Below, one piece after another: positions 1 to 12,357 of a stretch of 64,000 bases of DNA; position 1 is the first letter of the stretch, and each line of letters opens with the position of its first letter. Where the stretch lies: the NCBI GenBank assembly GCA_029783825.1, contig JAREIK010001332.1, positions 2,094,314 through 2,158,313 on the forward strand, read 5' to 3'. Made by a program: the position numbers and the translations under genes. This DNA is from Sapria himalayana. Taxonomy: Eukaryota; Streptophyta; Magnoliopsida; Malpighiales; Rafflesiaceae. The notes under the pieces are model-generated. The model was not told the origin of the DNA and did not search any database. It saw only the letters and a program-made list of their open reading frames with translations.

Positions 1-600
1 AAAGTCACTATGAAAAATGTTGTCATGACTAGATTTACTTGGTATTTTGATTATGTATTGATTAAGTCATAATGCCAGAAATTGTTAGGATTTATATGAT
101 TGGCTTTCTTAGCTACTATGATATAAAAATATGGTCATGGCTATCATTGTATTTTTGAGATTGTGTAGCTAAAACTCCAAAAAAGTATTTCATCCACAAA
201 GATAGTATTACACAATAAAAAGATTTTGATAACTTGGTGGTAGAATTATGACATACAAAGATTTTCATGACTGGTTTTATAAATATAGAACTAAGAAAGG
301 ATGTCGAAACTTTTCATAGGCATCTGGAAAGTGTAAGCAAGTTGTGATATGAGAAATATCATGACTTTTTATTACTTTTCTTTTTTTCGAGTCATTGCTC
401 TAGTAAGTCATAGTGCAAATATTTCCAAATTCACTAATATTCATAAAATACCATCAAAATAGTCATTTGTACAATCTATTTATTTAAAACTCAAATACGT
501 GCAAATATATCATATTGCATACAAAATAACCCAAAAATATCAATATATAGAGTCCAGAACAAACTTTCACTCTTAAAGTATTCTTTTTCTCAAGCAATGA
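1..600 (-). repeat. LTR fragment of the GTCATGAC-rich Gypsy family (cut by window edge)
   Basis: This stretch aligns by eye, block after block, with 7080-7740 and 7741-8430: the same order of landmarks (GATTTACTTGGTATTTTG, GGTCATGGCTAT, GACATA-CAAAG, GGAAAGTGTAA, TTCACTAATATTCAT). On the minus strand its high end carries a degenerate TTGCTTGAG signal near 590. That resembles the TTGCTTGAGGA-type sequence found just before the 3' LTR in Athila/Tat-like elements. It is therefore read as the first part of a 3' LTR belonging to the minus-strand pol block at 3-5 kb, with the rest beyond the window edge. Confidence 0.55.
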
Positions 601-3059
601 TTTTTTCTCTCAATTTAAAACTCATCATCAATCAACACCAAAAGAAATAGAGTATAATATCATACAAGAAAACAAATGTACAATGTATCGACATGGAGAA
701 GAATGTGGGTGGTATGGTTGGCGGTGAGGATCAAAATCTTGAAATGAAAACTTTGCTCTTTGGCCCAAATGGGGGCATGGATTGGAATGTCTTTCTAAAT
801 CTCTTTTATTACTCACTACCCATTCCATCATCTTCATAATAATACTGCATAATATGACTTATAATCTTCCAATATACTTCAATAAATTTTTAAATGAACC
901 TAGTGCAAAATATACGTGCTTCTGGTTTTCACTATACATTTCTAAATCTTTGATCCTCTTGTTCTCTCTATAGTGAAAATTACCCTTTATCTCTTTATCT
1001 CAACTTTTTACCATATTTTGTCACTCCCTTGTAATAGACTCATAAAGCTTTCCAAATATTTTGGTGCTTCTCATCAATCAGGTCTCCACTTGTTTCAATG
1101 CCTCTTCCAAGATCTTACAACATTATCTTCAAAATTTTCTTGGGTAGACATAAATAAGAACTTATTCTTGTAGAGATGTATATCTCATTATGCATCCCAT
1201 TACTCTAAACTAGTTTTTTTTCTTTTTTTTATAATTTCATTTATTATTTCTACTTGCTATCTCTTCCCTTCAATTATGCTCTAAAGGAACTATGCATGAA
1301 CTTTATGTCTTCAAGTGAATCACCCTATAGTCAGTTTCCAATTTCAAATTTTTCAAAATGTCAAGCTTATCAAATCATAGTGACAATTCTTGATTAAGTT
1401 TTTTCCCACTTTTTTTATCACATCTACAATGATTTTAGAAAAGATTGACACTTGCTACCCAACATCAGTTGATTTTATAATTTCAAGAACCATCTTTTTT
1501 TTCTTGTCTCTTTCATGCCCTCTCTTCATTCTTATCAATGTCAAGAAGGTATCTATGCCCCATGAGCATTATTCATCTCTATCTTTATTCATTAAGACTG
1601 CCTTGTCTTGGCATAACTTTATAATCAAGGAGAGATTAATTATTTGGCTAGAAAATTCACCCACTTGAAAATTGAGAATGAACTTCTCCAAATTATTGCT
1701 CACATGGATTTATTATCCTTTTACTAGGAAAAAAAATCACCATATTTTTCATGATAGTAGAAAGATGAAGAGTTGACTTCAAAATAGAGCATAGAAAATA
1801 TAATTAAACCTTAGTCTCATTCATGAGTTCTCTCAACTCGAAGTGTCCATATGTGCTTTTCAAAGAAACTCTTCAAGTTCCTATTCCATTTGTCAATGTC
1901 TTAGCTATTACCGTGTAGTATGGTTACATCTTTAGGAATTTTAAGGTCAGACCATTCATGATCTCTTGTAATACAAATTATTCATTTATATACTTTTATT
2001 GAAATGCACCCAAACCTTTCATACATAGCACCTCTTACTTTGCATATGTTCTAGGTTAGAGTAAATTCACTTATGATTGTCATATTCCCCAATTCCTTGT
2101 GTGTGCAAAGTTAGTTTAATTTTTTATTCTTTATCATAGGATGGAAATATTGGAATTAGGGTAAGCTTGATAAACTACAAATTTCCTATAAAAATTTTAT
2201 TAGACAAAACAAAAGCATTCATATTCTTTCCAATTTTATAAGAAAAATTAGTTCAGGCACTACAACTTTGGAAGAAGTGTTTGTGGATGTTTTTTTCTAT
2301 CACTTGCATTTGGTCTTACGACTATCCTCAGCCTACTCTCTTCATATCCTTATCTTTAAAATTAAATTATTCTCCTCCATGGCATCTCAAATCTTATAAA
2401 AAAATAAAGTTGTAGTAAATTTCATTGGCGTGGAGAAGAATAAAGAAAAGTGTCACAAAAAATTGGGATTCATTATTTATAAAAGGTTAGGGTTAACTTA
2501 CAGCTAATTAAAATGTTTTTGTGATTTTTTTGCATAGTCATGAATTTTCTTTAAAGGGAAAATCATAACAGGGTTTGAGTGCCACAACTTCATTTGCCTT
2601 ATTATAAAGTCATAGTTACGTTTAATTGTCACTATTTCTATTTGGGTGTCTAAGTATAAAAGTATTTGAGTGTGTATGAATACATAAAATATTTTTTATT
2701 TCATCATACAATGCAAAAAGTAAGTTCTTGATTTATCTCCCAAGAAGCTCTATGATTAATATTAGTAGCTAGATTATCATTGGATCTCTAATTAGTTTAT
2801 TAATTTTAGTTGTTCAGTCGATTTTTTCAATATAATCATTTTTTTATATTTCTCTTCTTGAATTCTTTATTATCATCAAATAATATGTCCAAGTCTCTCC
2901 ATCAGGCTATCCTTCCATTAATGACATGATTTGTAAAAGGTCATGATATTATTGCATACGATCACCTTTGATAAAACATCAACTTGTTGTGAAGTTCTAG
3001 CATTTTGAATTTCACTTTGGATCCTAATTTTTACACTTTGTCTCTTACCACGACTTCTT
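601..3059. other. No gene seen; probable 3' internal region of a minus-strand Gypsy element
   Basis: About 2.5 kb of AT-rich sequence lies between the integrase remnant and the LTR-like end at 600. Short open frames exist on both strands (for example 782-973, 973-1173 and 1390-1668 on the plus strand), but none resembles a known domain and none has supporting context. By position it is the 3' untranslated or extra-ORF part of the retroelement. I see no env-like or gag-like motif. Confidence 0.4.
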
Positions 3060-4200
3060 TCTTTGATTTAGCAGGTAAACTTGTGACTTCTAATTTTTCC
3101 ACCATTCCAAACTCTAGGTGTTATTCTCCCTTATAAAACTTAACTCTTTTCTCATTTACTTAAATTTGTGCATTGTCATAGGCTATATTCATTAATTCTT
3201 ATTGTTACCTCATCTGAAGAAATCTTTTTCCTTTTATATACACCTTTTTATTAATTCAATTATTTTATAATCTACCATGCTCGATCTTTGAGTTCAACTA
3301 GCAAAATACAAGTTTTTTTGAAGATAGGTATGTAAGGAGACATGCCTAGAGGTCTTTTTAATGATGTTTTTTATGCCCACAATACTTCCTCCAACCATTA
3401 AGTCTAATCTTTTCTTTATAGATTGATTATCTTTATCAATATATTGTTGATCTCACTATTTGATATTTATGATTTCCCATTTGTCCATAGATGATATGTA
3501 ATACTTTTCCAAGTAAGTGTCAAATAATTTGTCACTAAAATATCTTTCTTTATCACTTATGATACATCATAGTGTGTCGGACCATGGTACAAATATTATT
3601 GCTTTAAAACTCACAACTATCTTTGCACTATTCTTCGATGTGGTTATTACTTCAACCCGTTTAGATATATAATTTATTACTAATAGTATGTATTCCTTGC
3701 CATATAATGTACAAAATGACCCTATCAAATCTATCCTCATACATTAGAATTTTCTACTCCAAGATATTGTTGAGTAGTATCTCATTCCGCCTAGATATAT
3801 TACCTAATCTTTAGCATTTATCATATCACCACACCATGTTATGACAATCTCTAAATAATAATAGCCAAAAAAAATCTAGACTACAATATATTTTGGGAAG
3901 TTTTGTTATCTTCAAAATGCCCTCTATAAGGGGAAAAGTAACATTTGAAGATAATCTATGTCTATTCATCTTCTGGTATACATCTTTTTATGACATGATT
4001 CACATATCTTCTGAATAAAAGTGGATCATCCCATATGTGCTATATCACATCATGTAGAGACTTCCTTTTTTGGGGTGATGTGAGAGAAAGAGGAAGGGAA
4101 TCACATATGAAATAATTAACAAAATTAATGCACTAGGGCAATTTACTTTTCAACATAAAGATTTGCTCATATGAGAAGTTCTCTAAAATCACATCTCCTC
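3060..4200 (-). pseudogene. Decayed Gypsy integrase (Athila/Tat-like)
   Basis: Read on the minus strand in shifting frames, this follows the plant Athila/Tat integrase. The zinc-binding part shows a CIPEDE-like start, a GGHFGG-like patch (here YRGHFEDNKTS), and CDRCQRTGNISRRNEMPLN reduced to RLGNISRRNEILLNN at about 3770-3820. The catalytic core follows as recognisable but broken segments (a GTPRAIISD equivalent near 3560-3590), and the C-terminal part is aligned only weakly (3060-3300). The enzyme would insert element cDNA into chromosomes. Numerous stops and frame changes make it non-functional. It lies directly downstream of the RNase H remnant, in the order expected of Gypsy pol. Confidence 0.75.
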
Positions 4201-4224
4201 CTTTAAGAATCCTATCGGATTCCA

Positions 4225-4655
4225 AGTAGGAAAAATGGTTGGCTATTACATTATCATGTCCTTTTGTGTCTTTTATCTTTATATCAAATTTTTGGAATAA
4301 ATGAATCCATCACATCAATTTCAATTTAGCTTTTTCTTTTTTATTTAGTACTGCACGGCTGCATGATATGTATACATTACTATCTTTGCTCAGATGATGT
4401 ACAATTAAAATTTATTGTAAAGGAACATCACTACCAACATTTCATTTTCTATGATTGCATAATTTACTTGGGTTTCATTCAAGATTCAACTAGATTATGA
4501 AATGACCCAAAAACTATCTCATTTATGTCTTAGTACAGCTCCAAGTGGATAAATGATTTCATTACACATAATCACAAATTGCTCTTCCCATTTTGGTATA
4601 GTTAAAATCATACTTTCTATCAATTGACTCTACATCTCTTCAAACACTTCAACAT
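4225..4655 (-). pseudogene. Decayed Gypsy RNase H domain
   Basis: The minus-strand translation contains LNETQVNYAIIENEMLVV at about 4480-4430. This matches the conserved LNEAQLNYATTEKELLAVV region of Athila/Tat-type RNase H. It is followed by a decayed TDHAAL region (TYHAA), then KEKAKLKLM-WIHLFQKF and DTKGHDNVIANHFSYLE, the tail just before integrase. RNase H degrades the RNA strand of the RNA:DNA hybrid during reverse transcription. Several in-frame stops and frame changes are present. It sits between the RT remnant above 4740 and the integrase remnant below 4200. Confidence 0.8.
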
Positions 4656-4724
4656 ATTCTTCGCTAAAGTTAAAAATCAATTTTTCTCTAATAGTTTATA
4701 TGATGGTTTCATCATTTTTAAAAG

Positions 4725-5312
4725 TTATGGATAATTCCTTGATAAAATTAAACATATCCAAAAAAATTATGCACCCCCTTGACTATTGTAGGTAGAGGTA
4801 AATATATTATGGATAATTCCTTGATAAAATTCACTTACACTCCTCTAGTAGAGGCTAAATGTCCTAGTACATTTAATTCCGTTAACATAAAATGATATTT
4901 CTTCTAGGTAAGAATAAAATTCTTCTATATATTTTATTTAAACACCACTTCTAATTTTTACATATTACTTTCAAAAGAATCTCCATAAAAAGAAAATTCA
5001 TCCATAAATATCACCAAAATTTCTTCATTGAGATATGCAAATGTCACATTCATGAACCTATGAAAAGTAGTTGGAGTATTACAAAGACCAAATGGCATTC
5101 TTTGAAATATAAAGTTACATATGGGAAACTAAAAGTGGTTTTCTTGATCTATTAGGTCAATTACAATTTAATTATATGCCAAATATTCATCTAGAAACTA
5201 ATAGAAGAATGCCTTGAGATTTTATCCAATTTTGATCCATGAAAGGAAGTAGGTAGCAATCCTTTATTATTCAATTGATTAATTTATGATAATCTTCAAC
5301 AATGGTACCAAA
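4725..5312 (-). pseudogene. Decayed, N-truncated Gypsy reverse transcriptase
   Basis: Minus-strand reading starts with DYHKLIN and YLLPFMDQ (the family has DYRKLN and FPLPFIDQ). It continues with MPFGLCNTPTTFHRFM at about 5100-5047 and the active-site region FMDEFSFYGDSF near 5020-4980, where the usual FMDD has become FMDE. The thumb region (HFMLTELNVLGHLASTRG, then FFGYV) follows to about 4740. The expected N-terminal third (the WVSPVQVVPKK region) is absent: 5313-5649 shows no match. A 25-bp exact direct repeat (4725-4749 and 4807-4831) distorts the thumb. Lineage assignment to Athila/Tat is by motif similarity from memory. Confidence 0.85.
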
Positions 5313-5649
5313 AATATTTCATGACTTTGTTATTGTGCCAAAATATATCATTTATGACATGGTCCCTAAAGCTCATTGAGTGATGATTGTTTTTCATCCA
5401 ATATAGTATTACCAACATATGTATCAAATAAGTAGTCAAGTTATTATTGAGTCTAGATATCAATATCACAAAAATTATATTGGTAGGTTGAACAACTAAC
5501 AATGAACTACTTACTGAATCAAGTTGATAGACTTGACTTTTTAGAAATATCCTTAGACTCTGACTAACTTCTTTGTAAATAATGACACTTCTTTAATATT
5601 CAAAAATATTATATTTGTTTGTGAGATGAATGGTAGATTAGTATGAAAA
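5313..5649. other. Unassigned spacer between pol remnant and LTR
   Basis: This spacer lies between the start of the decayed RT and the low end of the minus-strand LTR. A 68-residue minus-strand open frame (5296-5502) has no recognisable motif. No gag, zinc knuckle or protease similarity is visible, although in an intact Gypsy element gag and protease should lie here. Confidence 0.4.
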
Positions 5650-7740
5650 TATGTAAGTGTTCTTTTGGCATACAAGGTGGCTAACATACTTGGATAGTCA
5701 CTACCAAGGATGATCCCCTCATAGTTGTGTCCTTAGGTATTTCACTAGCCCAACCATATAATATTTTGATTATGAGTTATTTGAACATCTATTCTTTTAG
5801 GCAATATGTCAACTACTCTTGAAAACTACTATGAGTATTCAATTATATTATCTAACATCCAATATTGTAAAGATATGAGATAATAAGGTAATATATATAT
5901 TTGAACTTTAGGCTTCATAAGTGTCATACTCACAACAATTAATATTACTCTTCCCATTAATCTCACTTATTGAAATTATACATGAAGAAATGACTCACAA
6001 AATTATCATCACTATATGAGACACCTCCAATTGCATGTGTCTCATAACATACATAGCATCATCTGCCACAATTAACAAATGACTCTCTTACTATTGTAAA
6101 ATCTATAGGTTAGATATTCTATTAAACTTCCATATCACTCAAAGATTAATTCTTTTAAAATATACATACATAATAGATTAGTCATCAATATATTCATGTT
6201 TTGATTCTGTAAGTATCTTACTTGTAATAATTAAACGTATCTCAATTTTAAGTTATCACACATATATTTATCTTACACATTAAGATTAGATTTATTGTCA
6301 TTTTATTTTTATCATACTAAATGAGTGTGTCCCATGACATACATGTCATCATCTGCTATGGCTGACATGCATAAACCTATGATATTATAAAAATTTTAAA
6401 TTTTAGTTCTAATTAGCATTCATATCCATCAATAATTAAACCACAATGTTATTTACAAATACAAATATCATAAATTCACATCATCATAACACAAGTATAT
6501 TAAACCAACCATTATCGCAATTTAGCCTAATATTGGGATAGAATTCTCATGAGACATTAAGAGTGGTATCTCAAAAAATCTAGCATTCCCAATAATATTC
6601 CAAATAAGGATCTAAGCCTCAAAACCTAATCCTAAATTATTAACACTTATGTTCATCTTTGATTTACCCTTAATTAGTGGTTAAAAGTCATGCCACCTAG
6701 GATTTGCATGCTCTTGGCTCAAAATTTGATTTCCCCTCTCTTTTTCTTGTGAAACTTTCTATGTATTTCTTTTATATTATGGGGTTCCATGAGATTCTTT
6801 AAGCTTAAAGTAATGGTATTAGTTTAAGGTCATGAATTTATTGTCTCATTGAATCATCTCTATAGTATAAAAGTTGTGGTGAAAAAAAATATCATGACAA
6901 AAGTAACTTATCTCTAGAGCACAAAGTCATGACTACTGGAATGCCCCAATTGAGACAATTTTTTTGGATTGCAAAGTCACAACACTAGAAGTGGATGCAG
7001 TTTATATACTTATCTTTGAAATACAAATCCATGGTGCTATGAATGATCATGACTTTGGTATTTCTTCTCTAAATTACAAAGTTACATAGTAAAACATACC
7101 ATGATTAATGTAAATGCTTTATAGAGTATAATGTCCCTGAAAGAAATATTATCGTGAATAGATTTACTTGGTATTTTGGCTCTATAATATAGATTAAGTC
7201 ATAGCCCAAGAAAATACCATGACTTTCTATACCAATGGGGTATTTGGTTGACATGATATAAAAATAAGATCATAGCCATTATTGCATTTCAGATAAAGTA
7301 TAGCCATCACTTAGAAAATATCATAGTCACAGAAATAATTTTTGCATAGTGGAATAATTTTAATAACTCAGTGGTAGAGTCTTGACATATAAAGATTGCC
7401 ATAATTGGATTAATATAGTTATGGTCAAGAAAGGATTCCATAACTACTATGTAGGCTTGTGGAAAGTGTAAACAAGGCAATACATAAAAAAATCATGATT
7501 CTTTATTGTCTTTCTCCCTCCTAACTCATTGCTCTACCAATTCTACCAATTTCACCTAAAATATATCTGATTTCACTAACATTCATCAAATTCCTTCAAA
7601 ATAGTCATTTTTGGATATCTATCAAATTAAAGCTCAAATGCATGCAAACACATAAATAATTACAATTCAAATGTCCCAAAAAATTTGGTATGTGGAGTGA
7701 AAAATAAGCATCTACAATAAAAGTATTACTCATCCTCAAA
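5650..7740 (-). repeat. LTR of the GTCATGAC-rich Gypsy family, minus orientation
   Basis: On the minus strand this runs from a GAGGATGAGTAATA signal (about 7740) through GTCATGAC-rich sequence (7000-7500), then the region around 6490-6570 that reappears inverted at 9620-9730. It ends in sequence shared with the 47.3-47.6 kb and 56.6-56.9 kb copies (the CATAAGTGTCATACTCACA block at 5920). It would be the 5' LTR of the minus-strand pol remnant at 5.3-3.06 kb. Both ends are approximate and no primer-binding site was recognised. Confidence 0.6.
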
Positions 7741-8430
7741 TGATGAAGATATCATGACATTAAGAATGTCCATAACTTTAGTATTTTTTTTTTGAGCATA
7801 AAGTTATGCTGTAGAAATTTTCATGACTATAGTAAATACTATCTTGAGGTCAAATTCATGGTAGAAAATATTACCATGATTAGATTTAATTAGTGTTTTG
7901 ACTCTATTTTAATTAAGTTGTGGTGTTGGAAAATACCGTGATTTCATGTACCACTGATGTACTTGGCTATCATGATATCAAAATATGGTCATGGCTATTA
8001 TTTTGTTTTAGAAATAGTATGGCTTCGACTTTAAGAAAATAGCATGGTCACAAACATAGTATTGCATGGTAAACAAATTATGATAGCTCAATGATAGAGT
8101 CGTGACATATAAAGATTATCTTTACTAGTTTTTTAAAGTTATTTCTAAGTAAGAATATTACAACTAATCCATAGACTCAGGGAAGTGTAAACATGTCATG
8201 ATATGAGAAATATCATGAATCTCTATATCTCTTCTCCCCTCAAATCATTATTCTACCAAATCCAGCAATTTCATTCAAAATATGTTTGAGTTCACTAATA
8301 TATATTAAAATTTACCAAAATAGTTATTTAGTAAAATTTATACATTTAAAGCTCAAACATGGGCAAAAATATTAATAATTGCTTGTCAAATGACCCAAAA
8401 AGTCAATATAAGGAGTGTCAAACAATCATT
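7741..8430 (-). repeat. Second, partial tandem copy of the LTR start (about 700 bp)
   Basis: This segment repeats 7080-7740 in the same orientation with an offset of about 720 bp. Paired landmarks are GATTTACTTGGTATTTTGGCTC (7153) with GATTTAATTAGTGTTTTGACTC (7879), AAGTGTAAACA (7457) with AAGTGTAAACATG (8186), and TTCACTAACATTCATCAAA (7573) with TTCACTAATATATATTAAA (8291). It ends on the minus strand in GTTTGACACTCC, also found near the LTR start at 8660 in inverted orientation. Confidence 0.65.
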
Positions 8431-8616
8431 CTTATTCATGCCTATATTTGAGCCCTCTAAAGTGAATTTCTAATTAAAGGATTTGGACCCCATGGTTCAT
8501 CACAGCATCAACCTTCTTCTCCAATGATGATTTGATTATTATTATTTTTTGTATTGTGTTGTATTCTTCCTTTATGGTTTGATGTCCTAGAAGATTTATG
8601 GAAGAGAGATATAAAC
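8431..8616. other. Short spacer at the centre of two head-to-head LTRs
   Basis: About 190 bp between minus-oriented (up to 8430) and plus-oriented (from 8617) LTR copies. It ends in the purine-rich GGAAGAGAGATATAAAC just before the TTTGCTCGAGGATGAGC signal at 8617, a possible remnant of a polypurine tract preceding a 3' LTR. No coding potential was recognised. Confidence 0.4.
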
Positions 8617-10070
8617 TTTGCTCGAGGATGAGCAATATTTTTAATATTTGAGATTGTTTGACACTCCATGTATCAATTTTTTGGATTGTTTGGCAAGGAT
8701 TTTCTGATGTATTTGTACTACTTTTGGATTTAAATGGATATATTTTACAAAATTTTAGTTTTGATAGAATTTGATGAATATTAGTGAAATTATATATATT
8801 ATGGTGAAATTGGGTGATTTGTAGAGTGATGACTTGAAGTGGAAAAATAATGGAGTTGAGTCATTTTATATGTCATGACATGTTTACACTTTCCACATGC
8901 CAACATAGTAGTTTTGCCACTCTTTCTTAGTTGTAACTCTATAATATTAGGCATGATAGTCTTTGTATACCATAATTCTACTATCAAGTTACCACAACCA
9001 TTTCACTATTCAATATTATCTTCATAGCCATGATATTTTCATGGAATTGTAGTCACATTAATTCTAAAACACATGATGATCTCAACTTTATTTTCAAGTC
9101 ACACCAACCAAGCACCCCAATAGTACAAGAATTTGTGATAATTTATAGAACAGCAACTTAATCAATATAGAGCCAAAAAGTATATATCACCAAGCAATTT
9201 TTAGTCATAATAATCTTTTCAACCTTGACTTTGTGTTACAAAGGGTATATGTCTAAGTCATGGTATTCTTGCTACCACGACTTTGCATTACATAGAGTGA
9301 ATACCTTAGTTATGACATTCCTTTTTCAATGAATTTTATATTGTAAGGAAGATTCAAAGAGATTATAAAGTCACTACCTAAACCTAACACCACAACGTCC
9401 AATTTAAAGCTTTGCCCGAAATTCTAAACTATAATAGAAACACTTAGAGTTTTTCACAAGAAATGAGAGGGAAAATTAGATTTTGAGCCCAAGGACATGG
9501 AAAACCCTAGGCAGCGTGACTTCCAACCCCAAATTATGAGACAATATAATGTGAATGCAAGCTAGAATTTATTCAGATTAGGCTTTGAGCCTAAAAACCT
9601 AACTGATGCTTTCATTGGGAATCCATGATTACATGAGATGTCACTCCCAATATCTCACATGAATTCATTCCTAATATTATGCTAAATTAGAACCTAGGGT
9701 TGGTTTATAATACTTGTGTAATGATGATATAATTATATAATATTTATATGGGTTGAGATATTGTGATTTGAATGTTGATTGGATGTGCATATAATTTAGA
9801 ATTGAAATTTATAGTTTTCACTTTATTGTAGGTTTGTGCATATTGGTTATAATGGATTGTGATAGGTAAGTTATGAAAAACATTCATAAAGTATAAGAAG
9901 AAGCAAAAGGTAGAACTTCTAATATTAATATATAAGATAAACATATGTGTAAAAACTTAAGATTGAGATAAGTTTAATTATTATAAAACTTATGCTTATG
10001 AAACTAAAAGTACATATATATATATATGACCAATCTATTGTGCATTATCTAGAAAAACTAATATTCAAAT
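8617..10070 (+). repeat. LTR of the GTCATGAC-rich family, plus orientation, part 1
   Basis: It opens with TTTGCTCGAGGATGAGCAA, very like the TTGCTTGAGGACAAGCAA that precedes the LTR in many plant Athila/Tat elements. It is the inverted counterpart of 5.9-8.4 kb: GTTTGACACTCC (8660), the TTCACTAATATTCATCAAATT complement (8770-8800), and 9620-9730 against 6490-6570. Interruption by the hAT at 10071 leaves the remainder at 14105-14750. Confidence 0.6.
10063..10070. repeat. Left 8-bp target-site duplication of hAT 1
   Basis: ATTCAAAT here is repeated exactly at 14105-14112, immediately outside the other end of the element. Eight-base duplications are the hallmark of hAT transposition, so this fixes both ends of the insertion. 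Confidence 0.9.
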
Positions 10071-10593
10071 TAGGTTGGACACTGACTTGATTGATGTTGG
10101 CTTGGCATAGCCTAGCTAAATCGAGTTTAGGCAGAATTGGGCTGGTTCATGCCAGGCCATGCTAGGTCTTGCTGGGTCATGCTCAAAGGCTGTCAGCCAA
10201 GTCAAACCGATCATCAGTTTATGATTTTAAATATTTATTTTGCAAATTAAAAATTTTAACTTTTAAGTTATCCATTATGAGTTATGACATAATTTCACAT
10301 AAATCACAATAAAATAAAATCAATATCAAATAATTTAATAAAAAAAATAACAAAAAAAATTTATCAATCTATCCAACCAAAAATAAAATAACATAACATA
10401 ATAATCATCAATCATAATCAAGCTCAATCCCAATATCAATTGGTATTAGTAAGTAAATGATTATTATCATATAAGTGTCTTATGGTATCACTAGTGGCGG
10501 GCTCAACATCCAAAAAGTCTCACGAGTCATCATATGCAGTAACTTTTCCTCTCTAGTTCTAGCTCAATCCTTGATGTCCAACCTCGAATTCTC

Positions 10594-12357
10594 TCAATCC
10601 TTTATGCATATTAGTGCCTTAATGATATTTGGGCATAGTCTCAATCTCCTATCTGAAATGCCATTGACAGCAAGGGATATCCACCTTTGTAAAATATTAA
10701 TGTTCTTATTATAATTATGTGATAAGATTGAGTAGTAGTCAGTATCTAAGTACCAAAATAGTTCACTCCTTTTCAATAGTTCACCCCATTATTTTCCATT
10801 TGCTAACTAAATGGAGAAGTCATCATCTTCGAATAAGGTGTCTAAGTCCATACTCAAATCCTAGATACAACTACTATCATACCTAGTGTCGTTGTATATA
10901 AATAACTTAGTCAATTTTTTATTAATGAACTCTTCAGGTTGGTGTTTCTAGTTCATGCAGGTGGATATGTATGTAAAAGTTTTTTCTACCTCTTCCACCT
11001 TAATACTAGGATTCATACAGGTAGCCAAATAATAAAGAGATAAAATAATGGACCAGTACTTTAAGTACTTTATTTCCATCTAAACAACCATGTCACTAAA
11101 TATAAGGTCATATCTAAACTTCCTAAACATGCCACTAATATTACATATACACCTAAGTGCAATGCAAGTGATGAGAATGTAAATAGATAAACACATATTC
11201 ATTGTATCATAAAAAATCTTCGAGAATTTCATAAATGAGATTCTTGTATCTCAGTCTCTATAATCAATAATAAGTTCATCACTCTTTCTATTGACATAGC
11301 CTAATATCACATGTTTGTATCCAACATATGACTCCACCATCAGGTAAGTATAATTCCAACGGTGTCTCACATTTAATTATAATTTATTCTTTTTAAGACC
11401 CACAGACAAATAGAGACTACCAAACTCATATTGTCTGCTAGGCATCCAAAGATATTTTAGTGAGTTTTGTATTTTTTTTCTAAAGCAGGAGAAGTAATCT
11501 TCATCCCTGCTTGTACTATCAGGTTAATAATATGACACATGCATCTAATGTGAAAATTCTTTTTTAATGGCCCTTCACTAATGGTCCTAACAAATATGTT
11601 AATGGCTACTTGATTGTTAGATATGTAATCAAATATGATAAATATTTTAATATGAATATGATAATCTGTAAAAATTCTCATCATGTACTCATATATGGCA
11701 GGACCAACATGAGGATGGAGAATTTCTGAAAATACTAAAATTGTTTTAAGTGTCCATTTAGAATCTACATAGTAGGCGGTGAGACATTCAAAAGATATAT
11801 CATTGCTACTAGTCCAAATATTGGACGTCACGGGCACAACACCACTAAATTACCTAAATTCATTACTTATTATTTATTTCTCTAACTTATAATATTTTAG
11901 TATGTCATTCCTATATATAGACCTAGGAATCCTATGATATGCTGGTTGAAAATAGATCTACATGATACTGACTATCCTAGGATCCTCCAAACATCTAATC
12001 GAAAGGATCATCGTGGTGATTAGTTTGGTCATGCCTTCTCTCTCTAACTCATTGTTGTACATGAAGGAGGTCAATAAAGAAGCTATACTAGATCTAGTCT
12101 CAAAGACCTCACCATTAAGTTGGAGTTTTTAAGGATCTAATGCACCATATTTTTTAGTATAATGATTAGCATGCCTCTTTGGGTGCCTAGTATCACATGC
12201 ACTCCTACACGTATAATTTTTTACAATACTTACATTGTGTTGATTCTTCATCGATATCCCTAGCATTTTTATTTTGTTTCATATTAAAGTGAGTCCAAAC
12301 TAGATTTGTTCTTCTAGTTATTTATTTTTTAGATGTTTGAGTTTGGGTCGAGGCCAT
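10594..12357 (-). pseudogene. hAT transposase remnant (BED finger, RICESLEEPER-like)
   Basis: A minus-strand ATG at 12357 (MASTQTQTS) leads into a BED zinc finger with CKYCKKLY near 12230. The longest open piece (11837-11457) carries the catalytic-core pattern: SNIWTS, LTAYYVDSKW, NQVAIN and CMCHIINLIVQAG, the strongly conserved CxxCHxLNLIV block of plant hAT transposases. The C-terminal dimerisation region ends in SDRRLRLCPNIIKALICIKD, but the segment before it (TPVSTVASEATFS in the family) is deleted, leaving only ILQRWISLAVNG. Frame changes and stops elsewhere make it inactive. A TGA replaces the usual Trp after KD, exactly as in hAT 2. The protein would bind the element ends and catalyse excision and insertion. 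Confidence 0.88.

Noticed and set aside
782..1668. Plus-strand open frames as possible host genes.
   Set aside because: Short, no motif, no promoter or splice context, and inside the 3' internal part of a minus-strand retroelement.
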